Shown: piece after piece, positions 11,441 through 22,909 of the stretch | Layout of the letters: the number at the start of each line of letters is the position of its first letter | Numbering within the stretch: position 1 is the first letter of the stretch | NCBI GenBank assembly: GCA_037349105.1 | Contig: JAYJMM010000060.1 | Coordinates: forward strand, 207,687 to 271,686 | Origin: Limnomonas spitsbergensis | Lineage: Eukaryota > Chlorophyta > Chlorophyceae > Chlamydomonadales | DNA length: 64,000 nucleotides | Direction of reading: 5' to 3' | The notes under the pieces: generated by a model | The model's database searches: none | The model's input: only the letters and a program-made list of their open reading frames with translations | Told to the model about the DNA's origin: nothing | Program-made: the position numbers and the translations under genes

Positions 11441-12265
11441 CGATCCTAATCAATTCCACCACCCTTTCCATGATATTTGATTCTTTCATTCAGGGATGAA
11501 CGAAATCAAGCGTAATATTCTTTATGTCCAGATTTTTTCTCCACATCAGGGCCACACATCTAAATTGTCAGTCATTGACGAATTTGCGATTTGATTCTTA
11601 ACGCAAAAAAACGGGTTTCTAAAAAAACAAAATTATGGTTATTGAGTACCACAGCTGAAAACTACCGTATCCGTTGTCTCGAAGCATCAAGAAATACACA
11701 ATTGTCATATTTACATGAATAAATCCACTCGGAATTATGTCCCAGATGCATACATGCAAGTCTGGGACAAGGGCAGGCTGCAAATACCGTTGGACCATTT
11801 TAAATTCGTAATTGGGCACTACAAAAAAATACATGTTGCACCCTTTCACAACACAGAAATCTGATTCAATCTCCTCTATTGCATGTCGGAGCGAGTTTTA
11901 TTGTTAGGGTTTAGGGTTAAGGCCACCCACGAAATCTCCAGTACATCAGCTCTTGACAAGGGCCAAGCTGTCGCTGCTGGTTTCAGCAGTAGCGCTGCTG
12001 TTCCCTTATAGGTTTGAGGTTTAGGCTTAGAGTTTTGAGGTCTAGTAGATTTGTATTGCCTTCCCTCATGAGTATCGTTGTTCAGGGGTGAAGAATTCAT
12101 TAAAATACGAATTCTTGACTGTCAATGCCAGTTTCGGTCGGAAATGAAGCGTTTTCGTCTAACGTTTGGCCAGAGGGAAGCATTTAGGGAGGGACTAAAA
12201 GTTCAATCAATAAACCCGGGGATAGGCAATTCAATTAAAGCGGTATTTGCCCTTCATATTTGCCG
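11441..12265. other. intergenic DNA upstream of the FAS1 gene
   Basis: AT-richer sequence with a short telomere-like tract near 11905. The first exon of the FAS1 gene, holding its ATG, should lie in this region or within the following array, but I could not identify it. Confidence 0.4.
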
Positions 12266-12300
12266 TGTCAGCAGTCGCACTCTGGCTGATTGTTGATCTC
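12266..12300 (+). other. decoy copy of the FAS1 signal-peptide exon acceptor
   Basis: gtcagcagtcgcactctggct resembles the real acceptor and exon start ctgcagtcgcgctgaggct at 13331. The 24-bp array lies between the two. Confidence 0.5.
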
Positions 12301-12307
12301 CTCACGG

Positions 12308-13282
12308 GGGCAGTGGTGTCCACCCGGTTTAGGCCTTGGGTGTCCACCCGGTTTAGGCCTTGGGTGTCCACCCGGTTTAGGCCTTGGGTGTCCACCCGGT
12401 TTAGGCCTTGGGTGTGCACCCGGTTTAGGCCTTGGGTGTCCACCCGGTTTAGGCCTTGGGTGTCCACCCGGTTAGGCCTTGGGTGTCCACCCGGGTTAGG
12501 CCTTGGGTGTCCACCCGGGTTAGGCCTTGGGTGTCCACCCGGTTAGGCCTTGGGTGTCCACCCGGTTTAGGCCTCGGGTGTCCTCCCGGTTTAGGCCTTG
12601 GGTGTCCACCCGGTTTAGGCCTTGGGTGTCCACCCGGTTTAGGCCTTGGGTGTCCACCCGGTTAGGCCTTGGGTGTCCACCCGGTTTAGGCCTTGGGTGT
12701 CCACCCGGTTTAGGCCTTGGGTGTCCACCCGGTTTAGGCCTTGGGTGTCCACCCGGTTTAGGCCTTGGGTGTCCACCCGGTTAGGCCTTGGGTGTCCACC
12801 CGGTTTAGGCCTTGGGTGTCCACCCGGGTTAGGCCTTGGGTGTCCACCCGGTTAGGCCTTGGGTGTCCACCCGGTTTAGGCCTCGGGTGTCCTCCCGGTT
12901 TAGGCCTTGGGTGTCCACCCGGTTTAGGCCTTGGGTGTCCACCCGGGTTAGGCCTTGGGTGTCCACCCGGTTAGGCCTTGGGTGTCCACCCGGTTAATGC
13001 CTTGGGTGTCCACCCGGTTTAGGCCTTGGGTGTCCACCCGGTTTAGGCCTTGGGTGTCCACCCGGTTTAGGCCTTGGGTGTCCACCCGGTTTGGGCCTTG
13101 GGTGTCCACCCGGTTTAGGCCTTGGGTGTCCACCGGGTTTAGGCCTTGGGTGTCCTCCCGGTTTGGGCCTTGGGTGTCCACCCGGTTTGGGCCTTGGGTG
13201 TCCACCCGGTTTGGGCCTTGGGTGTCCACCCGGTTTAGGCCTTGGGTGTCCACCGGGTTTAGGCCTTGGGTGTGCGGGTTTA
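12308..13282. repeat. 24-bp minisatellite, about 41 copies
   Basis: The unit is gtgtccacccggtttaggcc ttgg. Some units have lost one base (ggttagg), so the frame drifts. It ends about 50 bases before the acceptor of the signal-peptide exon. Confidence 0.95.
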
Positions 13283-13335
13283 AGCTTAACCCTCAAAATC
13301 CTTGCCCTCCTGTGCAACTTTTTGTTTTCCTGCAG

Positions 13336-16300
13336 TCGCGCTGAGGCTTGCGGTGGCTCTCCTGGCGGCGACTGGGGCATGGGCAGCACCCGACCCAGAT
13401 GAGCCGCCTAACCCGCTTTCCTGTGCGTGCTCAGACGTGGATTTAAGGTGAGAGACACTTCACACTTTATTTGACGCTGCTGCAGCTACACTTCAGCTAC
13501 ACTTCAGCTACACTTCAGCTTCACTTTCGACAACGATTTCCCCTCCTTCAGGACTGAGGAAGCAATTATATTTTGCCCGGGGGTGCAGCAAAAGGCGCTC
13601 TGCCACCTGTACAGCGTCCTTTTACTTATTAATTTGTCATACTTTTTCACATCTGCCTTTTGTAGGGATGATTTCACAAAGGTCAACGTACAGTACAGCT
13701 GCGTGGAGCAAGCGACATTCCCCGGCGAATGTGGACAGCCGTACATGATGTCGACGCCGGAGGAGGTGCCTGAGGGTAAGATGATCAGGTTTCGGGTTCA
13801 GGTGGGTGAGGCAGCTTGGCATGAGATCATGATGATGAGAATGCGTGCGCATGAGGGCGCTCGTTTTCATTTTCAACCGCAGCTGACCTGGATTGAATAT
13901 AAAAGCAGGCTTCAGCCCTCAGTCTGCACTCGGGTCACCTGGCGGCCCCCTGCTGCATGCAGGCTACTGCCAGATCAGCTGCGGACGCTGCCCCTGCTGC
14001 AGCACATTTTCCAAAATCCTTTCGGAAAAGGTGCGGGCATGCCATGTCTAGTGTAGGGCTCTTCACATGGATCCAGAAGGAGTCACGGATCCAGAGGAAG
14101 GAGTAGAACATGTAAAGGGTCCTATGGCTGTAATGGGGGTCCAGAAAATATTGGTTCAGGGGAAATGGCAGGCAACCTCCACTTGCTCGCCACTCTCCTT
14201 GCCCAACAACTGTAGACCCTCACCACAGCTGCAAGACCCACAACATCTCCTACTACTACTCCTGGATCTGTGACTCCCTCAGGATCCGTGACTCCTTCTG
14301 AATCCATGCCTCCTTCTGGATCCATGCCTCCTCCTGGATCCATGCCTCCTTCTGGATCCATGCCTCCTTCTGGATCCATGCCTCCTTAAGGATCCGTTAC
14401 TCCTTCAGGATCCATGCCTCCTTCTGGATCCATGCCTCCTTTAGGAACCGTGACTCCTGCTGGATCCACGCCTCATTTAGGATCCGTGATCCCTTCTGGA
14501 TCCATGCCTCCTTCTGGATCCGTGCCTCCTTAAGGATCCGTGACTCCTTCTGATTCCATGCCTCCTTCTGGATCCATGTCTCCTTTACTAACCATGCATG
14601 CCCTGCAAGGCCCCCATGCATGCCCTGCAAGGCCCCCATGCATGCCCTGCAAGGCCCCCATGCATGCCCTGCAAGGCCCCCATGCATGCCCTGCAAGGCC
14701 CCCATGCATGCCCTGCAAGGCCCCCATGCATGCCCTGCAAGGCCCCCATGCATGCCCTGCAAGGCCCCCATGCATACCCTGCCAGACCCCCATGCATACC
14801 CTGCCAGGCCCCCATGCATGCCCTGCCAGGCCCCCATGCATACCCTGCCAGGCCCCCATGCATACCCTGCCAGGCCCCCATGCATGCCCTGCCAGGCTCC
14901 CATGCATACCCTGCCAGGCCCCCATGCATGCCCTGCCAGGCCCCCATGCATACCCTGCCAGGCCCCCATGCATACCCTGCCAGGCCCTCATGCCAGCACT
15001 GTTGCTTGCAGGCACCCATGTTCATGTGGATTGCGGACAAGACCGATTATGGCTCGCTCTTTTCCCAGCCCGGCTACATGGCCACGGTGCTGGCCCCCGA
15101 TGACAACGCCGTGTGGGATCTGCTGAAGAACAGGGGTGAGATTCAAGAAGGGCGGCCAGAAGGGTGGCCAGAAGAAGAGTGACCTCTGGTTATCTGCTTT
15201 TTGCCGGGGTGACTAGGGAACAGAGGGTGGACGGATGTCATTCTGTTAGAGTGGTTTCGTTTGAGCAGGAGGATCGTCCCCCCTAGAAGTTCTGAGGGGG
15301 CTATCAAACTCCTATATTTCTTCTCCTTTTTTGCAACTATTTGTAAATATTTCCTTTGGAAAATAAAAGGGCCCTTGCATGTAGTGTGGTAGGGCATATC
15401 TTCCAAAACGCATGGCACATACTCCTATCTCTCTATGTCAACTGCTATGTTTCCCTTTCAGCTGTCATATTAAGACTGGACAAGCCACTCCGGCTCTCAT
15501 CACAAAAGCTATATTTCTTCTCCTTTTTTGCAACTATTTATAAATATTTCCTTTGGAAAATTACTATTTTTACTCAGCTACAAGTATGCTACACTCCAAC
15601 CGCTGGCCGGAAGCCCCATTTGTGGCCAGCTTTGCTTCTTTGGCCATATATTGAATGCTGGTCCAAGTCTGGTCCTAGTTGAGCCTTAAGCAGCCGCTGG
15701 GCGGCCTGTCGAGATTGAACTTGTAGCCGAAAAATTAAACACTGCACAAAATGTGCAGCACGTCCCGCGGTGCGCGCATGCGACGCCAAAAGGTTTTAGG
15801 CTTCTCACACAAGATAACATGAAGTTGGATGACAATTAATTTCTCGATAAATGTAATATCTCTCTTATCCTTATTATTGCCTGCCTGCTTTTCCTGTTAG
15901 CTTCGCAGCCATCAGATTTTGCTTGGTCGTTAAAAACTTGCGCTGTAGCAAACCTCTGTCCTTCTCCTGGGAAGTGAAAGAAATTCCTCTTTCAGGGCCA
16001 GTAGATCCATCTCCAGTACAGGTGGCAGCCCAGAATCCCCACTGGAATGAGGGGATCTGTCAGCTGGCCACTGGACTATGGAATGTCAGCGCATGTGGTG
16101 CGCTGCCACCTAAGAATGACGCTTCTAGTGACCAGGCCATGGAGTCAAAACGCCAATTGTAAACAAACCTGCTTGCCAGCCCTGCCTGCGACTAGGCACT
16201 GCATGTGCATAACATTCATTTCCATGATCATATGCTTTAATGACTGCTTTACAATGCTGCTCCGAGTACAGATCCCCGATTCAGGCCTATGCCCCCTCTG

Positions 16301-18735
16301 GGTGTGACCTCACACGCCAACGGAGGGTACATTGGTCATATCTTAGTCACCGTCAGTTTGTCTAAATTCAACAGTCGGTTTGCCTTCCCTCATGATGCAG
16401 ATCCCATACCTGGTTGTAGCGGACTGTAAAACAAACACGATTATTCCTGCTTGCTGGTGCCTGCGAAGCGGTCTGAAGGATGATTAATAAAATGGTAATA
16501 ATGAAAAATCACTATCCATAACTACTTGGTTCCTTAAAAACTTGCGCTCAGCCACACCTTTCTCACGCCCAATCTCAGGCTCCCTGCAAAGTAACTGTCA
16601 AGATCTGCCCCCTAAGGACTGCACAAATAAAAGAAACAACTCCGGGCAATGCCCTCGGCTGTCGCAAACAGGTTACAACCAGGAGCAGGCTGCGGCTGAC
16701 ACGCAACCCGGCATCTTGTACTGACATGCACCGCCACTAAATGCAAGGCCGGGAATTGCTCTCTGGCGCGAACAGGTTACAACAAGGAACAGGCTGCGGC
16801 TGACCCCGGGTGGCTCATCCAAATCATGAAGATGCACGTGCTCCCTCCCACGCCGGACATCAAAGCCACCTGGACCACACCCTTCATGCGCGGAGGGGTG
16901 CAGATGGGCAACGCCGTGACGGACGGATCCCTGACTTGCGACATGAACCCGGGTGAGCGCGATGGGGTTCAGGGTGTAGGACTTGGGGGTGGTACAAGAG
17001 GTAAAATTTAGCTACATCATTGTGGCTTTGGGTTGGTGGGCCTGGTGCAGCATGTCCTGCTGCTTGGGCCAGCAGCCACTGGCTGATGAAGGTGCTATCC
17101 CACTGGCCGAGCGGTGGCTTCCCAACCGCCTGTCAAATGCGGCCTGGTGCCCATTCGAATCAGCAGTGGTTTGAGACGAGGGTCCCAACGGGGGATTGAG
17201 ATTGGTGCCCTAGCAGGCTGCCTAGCGTATACTAGCATATGACACACTGGGCTGGGAAAATGACATGGGATCCACCTCCCCCCTCACCTACATCCCAACT
17301 TTATTCCTGGATTAAATATGACCCTGAATTAAATGGAGGCATACACCTCATACGACTCGTCCGACCCCCTAAGCGACAGGCCACTTCCTCTGCGAGGGGT
17401 GGTTTTCTTTCTTTCTTTCATGTGTGAAAACTAAAATTCGTCGGCCTTGTTTCTTTTGGATTTCATGGAAGTCTTCCAGTTCGCATCTCCCGTGGACCCT
17501 ATTACGAGAATTAGACATAAAACAAATGGACATCGTTTGAGATGTCCATACAATTAATGGACACTTTTCTGCAGAGCTCCCCCAGGTTGCCGAAGATCGC
17601 TAGGGAGAAAGCCCCCGGAATCACCCTGTGAGAGTCAGTCAGTCCGCCTGATGTTTCTGGAACATCCCGGAAACTTTCTGCGCGCTTTGGTTTCCTTATC
17701 TTTCAATTTGTGATGTAAAGAGAAAATCGTCTCAAAATTTTGCTAAATCTCCCATTTCCCCCCTAATTTTCTAGGCGGTGCTCAATTGAACTCTTTAGCA
17801 CCCACATCATGTTTATGGCTGGGGCATATATTCTGCACAATGGGGTTCATTCCCACGCCACTGTTAAGGTTGTGTGCTAGTTGCTTGCCCAGGGGGGTCA
17901 CTGGTTTTCGCTTGCTGTCCTAGTGTATCAAGTGCCTGTACCGGTTGATGGGCACATGTCCCATGCATCAAGTGTGATGCTCTGTTGGACTGTAAAAACT
18001 GCACAAAAAATTTCGCTGCAGCACAAATCAACTGGCTGTAGTTATAATTGTTTTTTCTGTCAGACCTCAAAGGCCGAGATGCAGAAGTGAGAAACTCAGC
18101 CACCAAGAGTGGATCTCACAGCGGATGATGTGAGGTGTCACACGACAGCTGCAACTTTGCTTCTCTATGCGCAATTCCATACGCATCGTTACCAGCACAC
18201 AATTGGCCAGCGATAGAGTTGTGGCAAATATTTTGGAATTCTGTAACATGGCAAGGGGTTTTGCATCCCCTGGTTTGCATGGGGTCCCGGTGACCCCGTT
18301 CGCACCTGCGCCTTCCCTCTGAAACGTCACATACCCGACTGCTCTACCGTTTTTCGTGCTGCGCAGCAGCACCACTGATTCAGAAAGAAAGCTATGACCT
18401 ATTTGGGCGTGGAAGTTAAGGAAACAACGCAGCTTGGGGCCGTAGCCAGATGTCCTAGTAAATATACCAGCTACACCTGAACACCTGAAGTAAATAATCA
18501 TTGGCGCCCAAGCTGATAAGCTGCGGTCCTTCAATCCATGCACACCGGTATCCTGTACTCTACGACTGACTGAAGTCCTAGTTAATACAAACCTGCCGCC
18601 CCCCCCTCTCTCCTCTGCACAGATGGTGGGGTCAAGGTATCGGGCCCGTCGAACTCTGCGTGGATAACGGAGCAAGACATCCCGGTGTGCAAGGGATACG
18701 TCAATATCATCAACAGTGCTATCCAGCCTGTTTAA
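13336..18735 (+). CDS. secreted Cys-rich FAS1 (fasciclin) domain protein, 5' end not found
   Basis: Six exons with matching phases: 13336-13447, 13666-13775, 13963-14030, 15012-15135, 16776-16952 and 18623-18735 (TAA stop). The first gives LRLAVALLAATGAWA, a signal-peptide core with a likely cut after AWA. The second and third are Cys-rich, with GYCQISCGRCPCC. Exons 4-6 form one FAS1 domain of about 135 residues: MATVLAPDDNAVWDLL (H1-like), MKMHVLPP (H2, YHVLP-like), then GGVKVSG and a DIPVCKGYVNIINSAIQPV end typical of the domain's last strand. FAS1 proteins are extracellular adhesion or matrix proteins; that role is inferred here. The reading enters the first exon in phase 1, so a short upstream exon with the ATG is missing from this call. 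About 234 residues are visible. Confidence 0.75.
14064..14590. repeat. 18-bp GGATCC-rich array
   Basis: Units of ggatccatgcctccttct occur with many substitutions, in the intron after the third FAS1-gene exon. Confidence 0.85.
14591..15011 (+). repeat. 22-bp array grown from a 3' splice site
   Basis: Units are ccctgcaaggcccccatgcatg, later ccctgccaggcccccatgcata. They match the acceptor and exon start gcttgcaggcacccatgttc at 15002-15021, which directly follows the array. Later units carry CAG|GC acceptor-like steps. Confidence 0.8.
15312..15562. repeat. 52-bp direct repeat, 196 bp apart
   Basis: tatatttcttctcctttttt and the following bases to ttcctttggaaaat occur at 15316-15364 and again at 15512-15560. 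The rest of this intron (to 16775) shows no further gene. Confidence 0.8.
15580..15745. repeat. AGCTACA-type dispersed element
   Basis: It has a ctggtccaagtctggtccta body and a gtagccgaaaaattaaac end. Confidence 0.6.
16661..16724 (+). pseudogene. decoy copy of the start of the FAS1 exon at 16776
   Basis: aacaggttacaaccaggagc repeats the acceptor and exon start aacaggttacaacaaggaac. It reads GYNQEQAAAD, then diverges and meets a stop at 16725. Splicing into it would truncate the protein. Confidence 0.75.
17085..17180 (+). other. tRNA-like sequence
   Basis: tggccgagcggtggc is a standard tRNA Leu/Ser-type A-box, and cattcgaatc is close to a B-box. Stems do not fold convincingly by eye, so this is a tRNA relic or SINE head at best. 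Confidence 0.25.
17345..17385. repeat. 40-bp dispersed sequence, inverted copy at 26595
   Basis: gactcgtccgaccccctaag is the reverse complement of cttagggggtcggacgagtc at about 26612. The surrounding intron (16953-18622) holds only dispersed repeats. Confidence 0.6.
18375..18460 (-). repeat. short dispersed element, family B
   Basis: gaaagaaagctatgacc, a diverged palindrome, then gcagcttggggccgtagcca. Confidence 0.65.
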
Positions 18736-18737
18736 AA

Positions 18738-18842
18738 CGGTGCATGCCCGCTGGGCCATGCTGCTGAACGCTCGGCCGCATGCGTGGGGCTGGTAGGGAA
18801 TGACTGAGCTCAATCCCAGCTATCATGCACAGCCAGGACCAA
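18738..18842 (-). repeat. truncated SINE copy, family C
   Basis: It starts three bases after the FAS1 stop codon and matches the non-tRNA end of the element at 10110. The gene's 3' untranslated region may therefore lie within SINE sequence. Confidence 0.6.
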
Positions 18843-19014
18843 GGTGCAGGACCTGTGTAAAGGGAGGATCATCCAATCCGCATCATGGCTGTTGGGTCCT
18901 GGCATGATAAGTTATCCTTCGGGCTGCCTTTTCCTTGTGGGGGGGTATTTCTTTCTCCTTTGTGTTCGTCTCCTTCTTTCCCTCGTACCTTCAATTTCTT
19001 TCTTTCCAGCGGGA

Positions 19015-19402
19015 CTGCTGGGCGCCCACGATGCCGAGCCTTTTTGAGCAGGGCCCAGAGGTGTAATGTCATTGAGAAAATCCTGAGAAAATCGCATTTG
19101 GGTATGTCGACATCCAGTGGTTTAACATAAGTCGACCCTTCAAAAACATTATACCTACCAGGAACGTTGTTCATTGCTTCCTTTTTGAGCAGGGCCAAGA
19201 GGTGTAACATCTTTAACCTGGAATGTTGTGTCAAGGCAGCCCCTAGCTGGTGTTGGGACAATTTGAGTCCATTAGTTATCAGCAACAACTGTATGTTGGC
19301 GGTCGTATCCTGTTGGCTGCAAGTGTGCTTGCTCGGCAAACATGTCAATGACATTACTCCTCTGGGTACTGCTCAAAAAGGCTCGGCTGCGTGGGCGCCG
19401 AA
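19015..19402. mobile_element. foldback (MITE-like) element 1, family E
   Basis: The left arm gggcgcccacgatgccgagc, ctttttgagcagg, aggtgtaatgtcattga is repeated inverted at about 19343-19400 (tcaatgacattactcct, tactgctcaaaaaggctcgg, tgggcgcc). An extra copy of the arm's middle lies at 19183-19215. No transposase is present. Confidence 0.7.
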
Positions 19403-19989
19403 CTAAATAACATGTGGGAGGAAAAATGGAAACAAACACAAGGGGGCAGGACAAACGGAAGGAGGAAACAGTGGGAAACATGTATGTGCTAAACACATCC
19501 TGCTTGTGTCGGAAAGAGACGCTGCCCGGATGTGAACAGCAGCAATGGGAGGTCGATGACGCTACACCAGGCACTAGGTGTAATGGTCATGCATGTACGG
19601 TAACCAGGCAGTACCCCAGAATTACCAGTCGCTGACGCGACCTGTCTTACGTTATCGGCGCTTACGCTCCATACGGAATGAAGTTGCAGGGTCGCCTAGC
19701 AAGCCCAGTCTTGAACCCTCACAGGTTAAACCCTGCATCTCCCTTATAAGAGAGCTCTGCTAGTTATCGGGAAGTCTCAGACGAGATAAATCCATCAAGC
19801 TCAATACCTGACTGTCCCACTATTCTTTTGCAAGTCTCCAGCAGTCTCCCTTCGTGAGCACCCAGTCCCCCCCGTCCGGTCAACTGTCCTACCGACTACA
19901 ACTTCCCGACTACCTCTCTACGCTCCTCTACCAGTGAGTCCTAGTCTAGCATTTAAGACCTTAGTCCCACTGGGGCCTAAGACCTTTAC

Positions 19990-20440
19990 ACTAGGCCTGC
20001 CTGAAAGAGGCTCGGCCGCATGGGCGCCCAACTGTGTCTGGTTGTGACATCGCAGGGACATGACTGAAGTAATGGCTAGAGGGGAAAGGAAAGAAGTAGA
20101 CGGGAAAGGCTAAGGGAAATGGGAAATGGTAGGTCCCAAGCATGGCCTGCGTCATTTTTACCGCTCTTCAGCTGTGACTCGACCAAGTCAAGGCATGCGC
20201 CCGCCCGTCAATGACTTAACACCTCTCGGCCAAGTCAAGGCATGCGCCCGTCAATGACTTAACACCTCTCGGCCAAGTCAAGGCATGCGCCCGTCAATGA
20301 CTTAACACCTCTCGGCCAAGTCAAGGCATGCGCCCGTCAATGACTTAACACCTCTCGGCCAAGTCAAGGCATGCGCCCGTCAATGACTTAACACCTCTCG
20401 GCCATGATGCGAAGGCTAGGCCGCATGCGCCCGACTGTGT
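19990..20440. mobile_element. foldback-related element 2 with internal 43-bp array
   Basis: ggctcggccgcatgggcgcc at about 20010 and ggctaggccgcatgcgcccg at about 20412 are arms of the same family. Between them a 43-bp unit (ggccaagtcaaggcatgcgc, ccgtcaatgacttaacacct) repeats about 5 times. Confidence 0.6.
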
Positions 20441-20861
20441 GGCCTGGTGGAAAATAAAGTAAATGCTACTAGAGGACAAAGCCAAGCGGGAACAGGCGGG
20501 AAAAGGAGGAGGACGAATGCCATCCCATATGGCTAGACAGTGGCAATGTACTTTACATGCCCCGCCGGTCTTAAGTATCTTAAGTATATCGAAAACATAA
20601 ATAAATGGCAACGACGCTTCAGCACACTACCGGTCATCAGTAAAAATGCGGCCAGACGATTACTATATTGGGGTGTGAATTCGGATTTATTGATTCTTTT
20701 AGAATATGAAGCTATAACTCGTCTCAATTGAAAATCCAGATGAGTCCTCAAGCACACACTCTGGTTCCCGACGTTTGCGGGTACGAAAGCAAGGCCAGTT
20801 AGTTCCCTACTTCAATGGGGACTACCAAGTTGGGATTGTTGAGCCTCGTATTTACAAGTTA

Positions 20862-21088
20862 GGGCGCTCACGCAGCCGAGCCTTTTCAGCTTGGCCCACT
20901 TGGCCCACTTGGCAGAGGTGTAATGTCATTGATTGTTGAGACTCAGTAGACTTAGTTCCATTCGTCACAATACCTCAATTCAGTCAGAGTCAGTAGGAGT
21001 AGTTGGAGCAGTAGTCGGAGTACATGACCTAACACCTATGGGCCAAACTGAAAAGGCTCGGCCGCGTGGGCGCCCGACTGTCTGTTCT
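20862..21088. mobile_element. foldback (MITE-like) element 3, family E
   Basis: The left arm gcgctcacgcagccgagcc to aggtgtaatgtcattga pairs with the right arm aaaaggctcggccgcgtggg and cgcccgactgt. Confidence 0.7.
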
Positions 21089-21269
21089 AGAAGAGGTTTA
21101 GGGTTTAGGGATTTGAGTGTTTGACAACATCATTGACTCACTCACGAAAACAGCAAAATTTTGGCGATCCGGTTGATGAACGTTTATTTGACACTATTTC
21201 TGTGGCCTCGACTGCTGCCGAATTCACGGCTTTGCACTGACATAACATCGGATTTTAAAAATCCGTGTC

Positions 21270-21392
21270 CGCCGCATGGCCGCCAAGGTGCACACCAGGC
21301 ATCATCTGCCTACACACATCCGGTTGGCGTCTGTCTATGCAGCGTCTGCGGCCAACTACGGTGATGATGTGGTAGGGCCACCGATCACCTTA
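21270..21392 (+). pseudogene. LINE fragment
   Basis: cacatccggttggcgtctgt, ctatgcagcg and aactacggtgatgatgtggt match the reverse complement of 7855-7925 in the LINE remnant. This is a third fragment of the same family, in the opposite orientation. Confidence 0.7.
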
Positions 21393-22362
21393 TGCCGCGG
21401 CATAATATAATGATAACCAGCTACATGATGTTAAACCATGAGAAGCAAATATGATATGATATGATACCGTGTGGTCAAATATGATATGATATGGTATACG
21501 CTTGCTTCCCCATGCCTGCATGGTAGCATGGGTAAACAAATTGGTAATGGGTTTATTTGGAGCATGGCTAGCATGGCTCTCGGACCGACCATGCATGCAT
21601 GTCGTTTTACACGGGCCCAGTTTTTGCAAGCTTGTTCGACACATGAAGCATTTACCACGAAAAATGTGGATGCATGGGCGCATGGTGACCCTTGGTCGAT
21701 AGGGTTCAGTGTGAGCGCTGACATTCTGCATGCATGCTAGCATGCATTTCATGGCATATGTCAACTAGCGGCAAACTTAGGCTACAGCCGTTTTTTTCTT
21801 GAGGACCTTGAAGTCAAGGTTCTGGTGTGTGGGCTGACGCAGACCTTGATTGACAAGCCGACCAAGCACGGTCGGCTCGCTCGCGCTGTCAGGCATAGCG
21901 GTCGACCTTACTTTCGCCAAACCCTTGCCTGGCCACCCGTACCATGTTAAACCTCCTCACCCAAACCCCGTAGAATCAGCGTAGAACCCCTTCGCCGATA
22001 CCCCAATAATACAGGTGAGTGTCGTAAGGGACAGTGATAGATTCTAACGCGTTAAAAGCGAGGAATATATAGGAGCTGCGAGTTATTGGTCGGGTTGTGT
22101 AAACCCCCTTCATCACCGATACCCCGTAAACCTCCTCGCGCGGTGGGGCAAAAGCCTGACTGACAACGTTCGTAGTAACGCACCGGTGTATAGGCCAACA
22201 TGTGCCTTGAATAGGGCCGAACGCTAGCGGCACGGACGAGGACTCGGCAGGACTCGGACTTTGAAAAGTGCGTGTGGATCTGACTGACGATGGTTGTACT
22301 ATATATGTTCCGTTTCTTCGTAACTCGGGCACCTCACAATTCTGCTGGTTGACAGAGGAATT
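21393..22362. other. intergenic DNA upstream of the receptor cyclase gene
   Basis: It includes a CATGCATG-rich stretch (21585-21740), a run of atgatatgat repeats (21449-21495) and a family D palindromic element (22014-22062). No exon is supported. Confidence 0.4.
22014..22062 (+). repeat. palindromic dispersed element, family D
   Basis: acaggtgagtgtcgtaaggg leads to attctaacgcgttaaaa. Copies at 29115-29172 and (reverse) 50520-50578 share the TCTAACGCGTTAGA palindrome. Confidence 0.7.
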
Positions 22363-22771
22363 TCAAGAAAGAAAGAAAGAAAACGCCTGAGCGTGGCTTG
22401 AGGAATACGGGATTTTAAATGCCGTACACCGGTTCTTTTGCTGTGATGTGACGCTAGGCAGGGTTGGGTTGGGTTCCGGAGGCGTAGGCGTGGGTTGGTT
22501 GTCCGTCAGGGGTCGATACCCATCTTTTGTATGATGGAGATTCAAATTGCTTTGCCTGGCCTCGAACGAATCACATGCCCTGTCTCGAAATGAAAATGAT
22601 TGCTGCCCACGGCGCACGGCCCCGGCCCGATTCACCAAAAACCGACTAAACCGAAAACCTCCGCCCTCTCTTCTTCCAGAGACTCCGGTATCTATGTCAT
22701 ACGGTGTACGGCATTTAAAATCCCGTATTCCTCAAGCCACGCTCAGGCGTTTTCTTTCTTTCTTTCTTTCA
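22363..22771. mobile_element. foldback element with about 65-bp inverted arms
   Basis: The left arm gaaagaaaacgcctgagcgt, ggcttgaggaatacgggatt, ttaaatgccgtacaccgg is repeated as its reverse complement at about 22704-22771. The loop is about 260 bp with no coding match. It ends 140 bases before the receptor cyclase start codon. Confidence 0.8.
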
Positions 22772-22909
22772 TACGAAATACTTTCATGCCCACGGCCGTG
22801 TAGAACTGCATATGAATGATTTTTGAGATTATCTTCGAACCGACCTGCGTCATTCGACCCCTCGTTTGGATGAGTCTTCCTTAGAGAGGCGCTCCTGTGC
22901 GCACTTATT

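Noticed and set aside
18067..18813. 248-codon - strand frame
   Set aside because: It lies antisense to the last FAS1 exon and across family B and SINE copies; no domain is recognisable.
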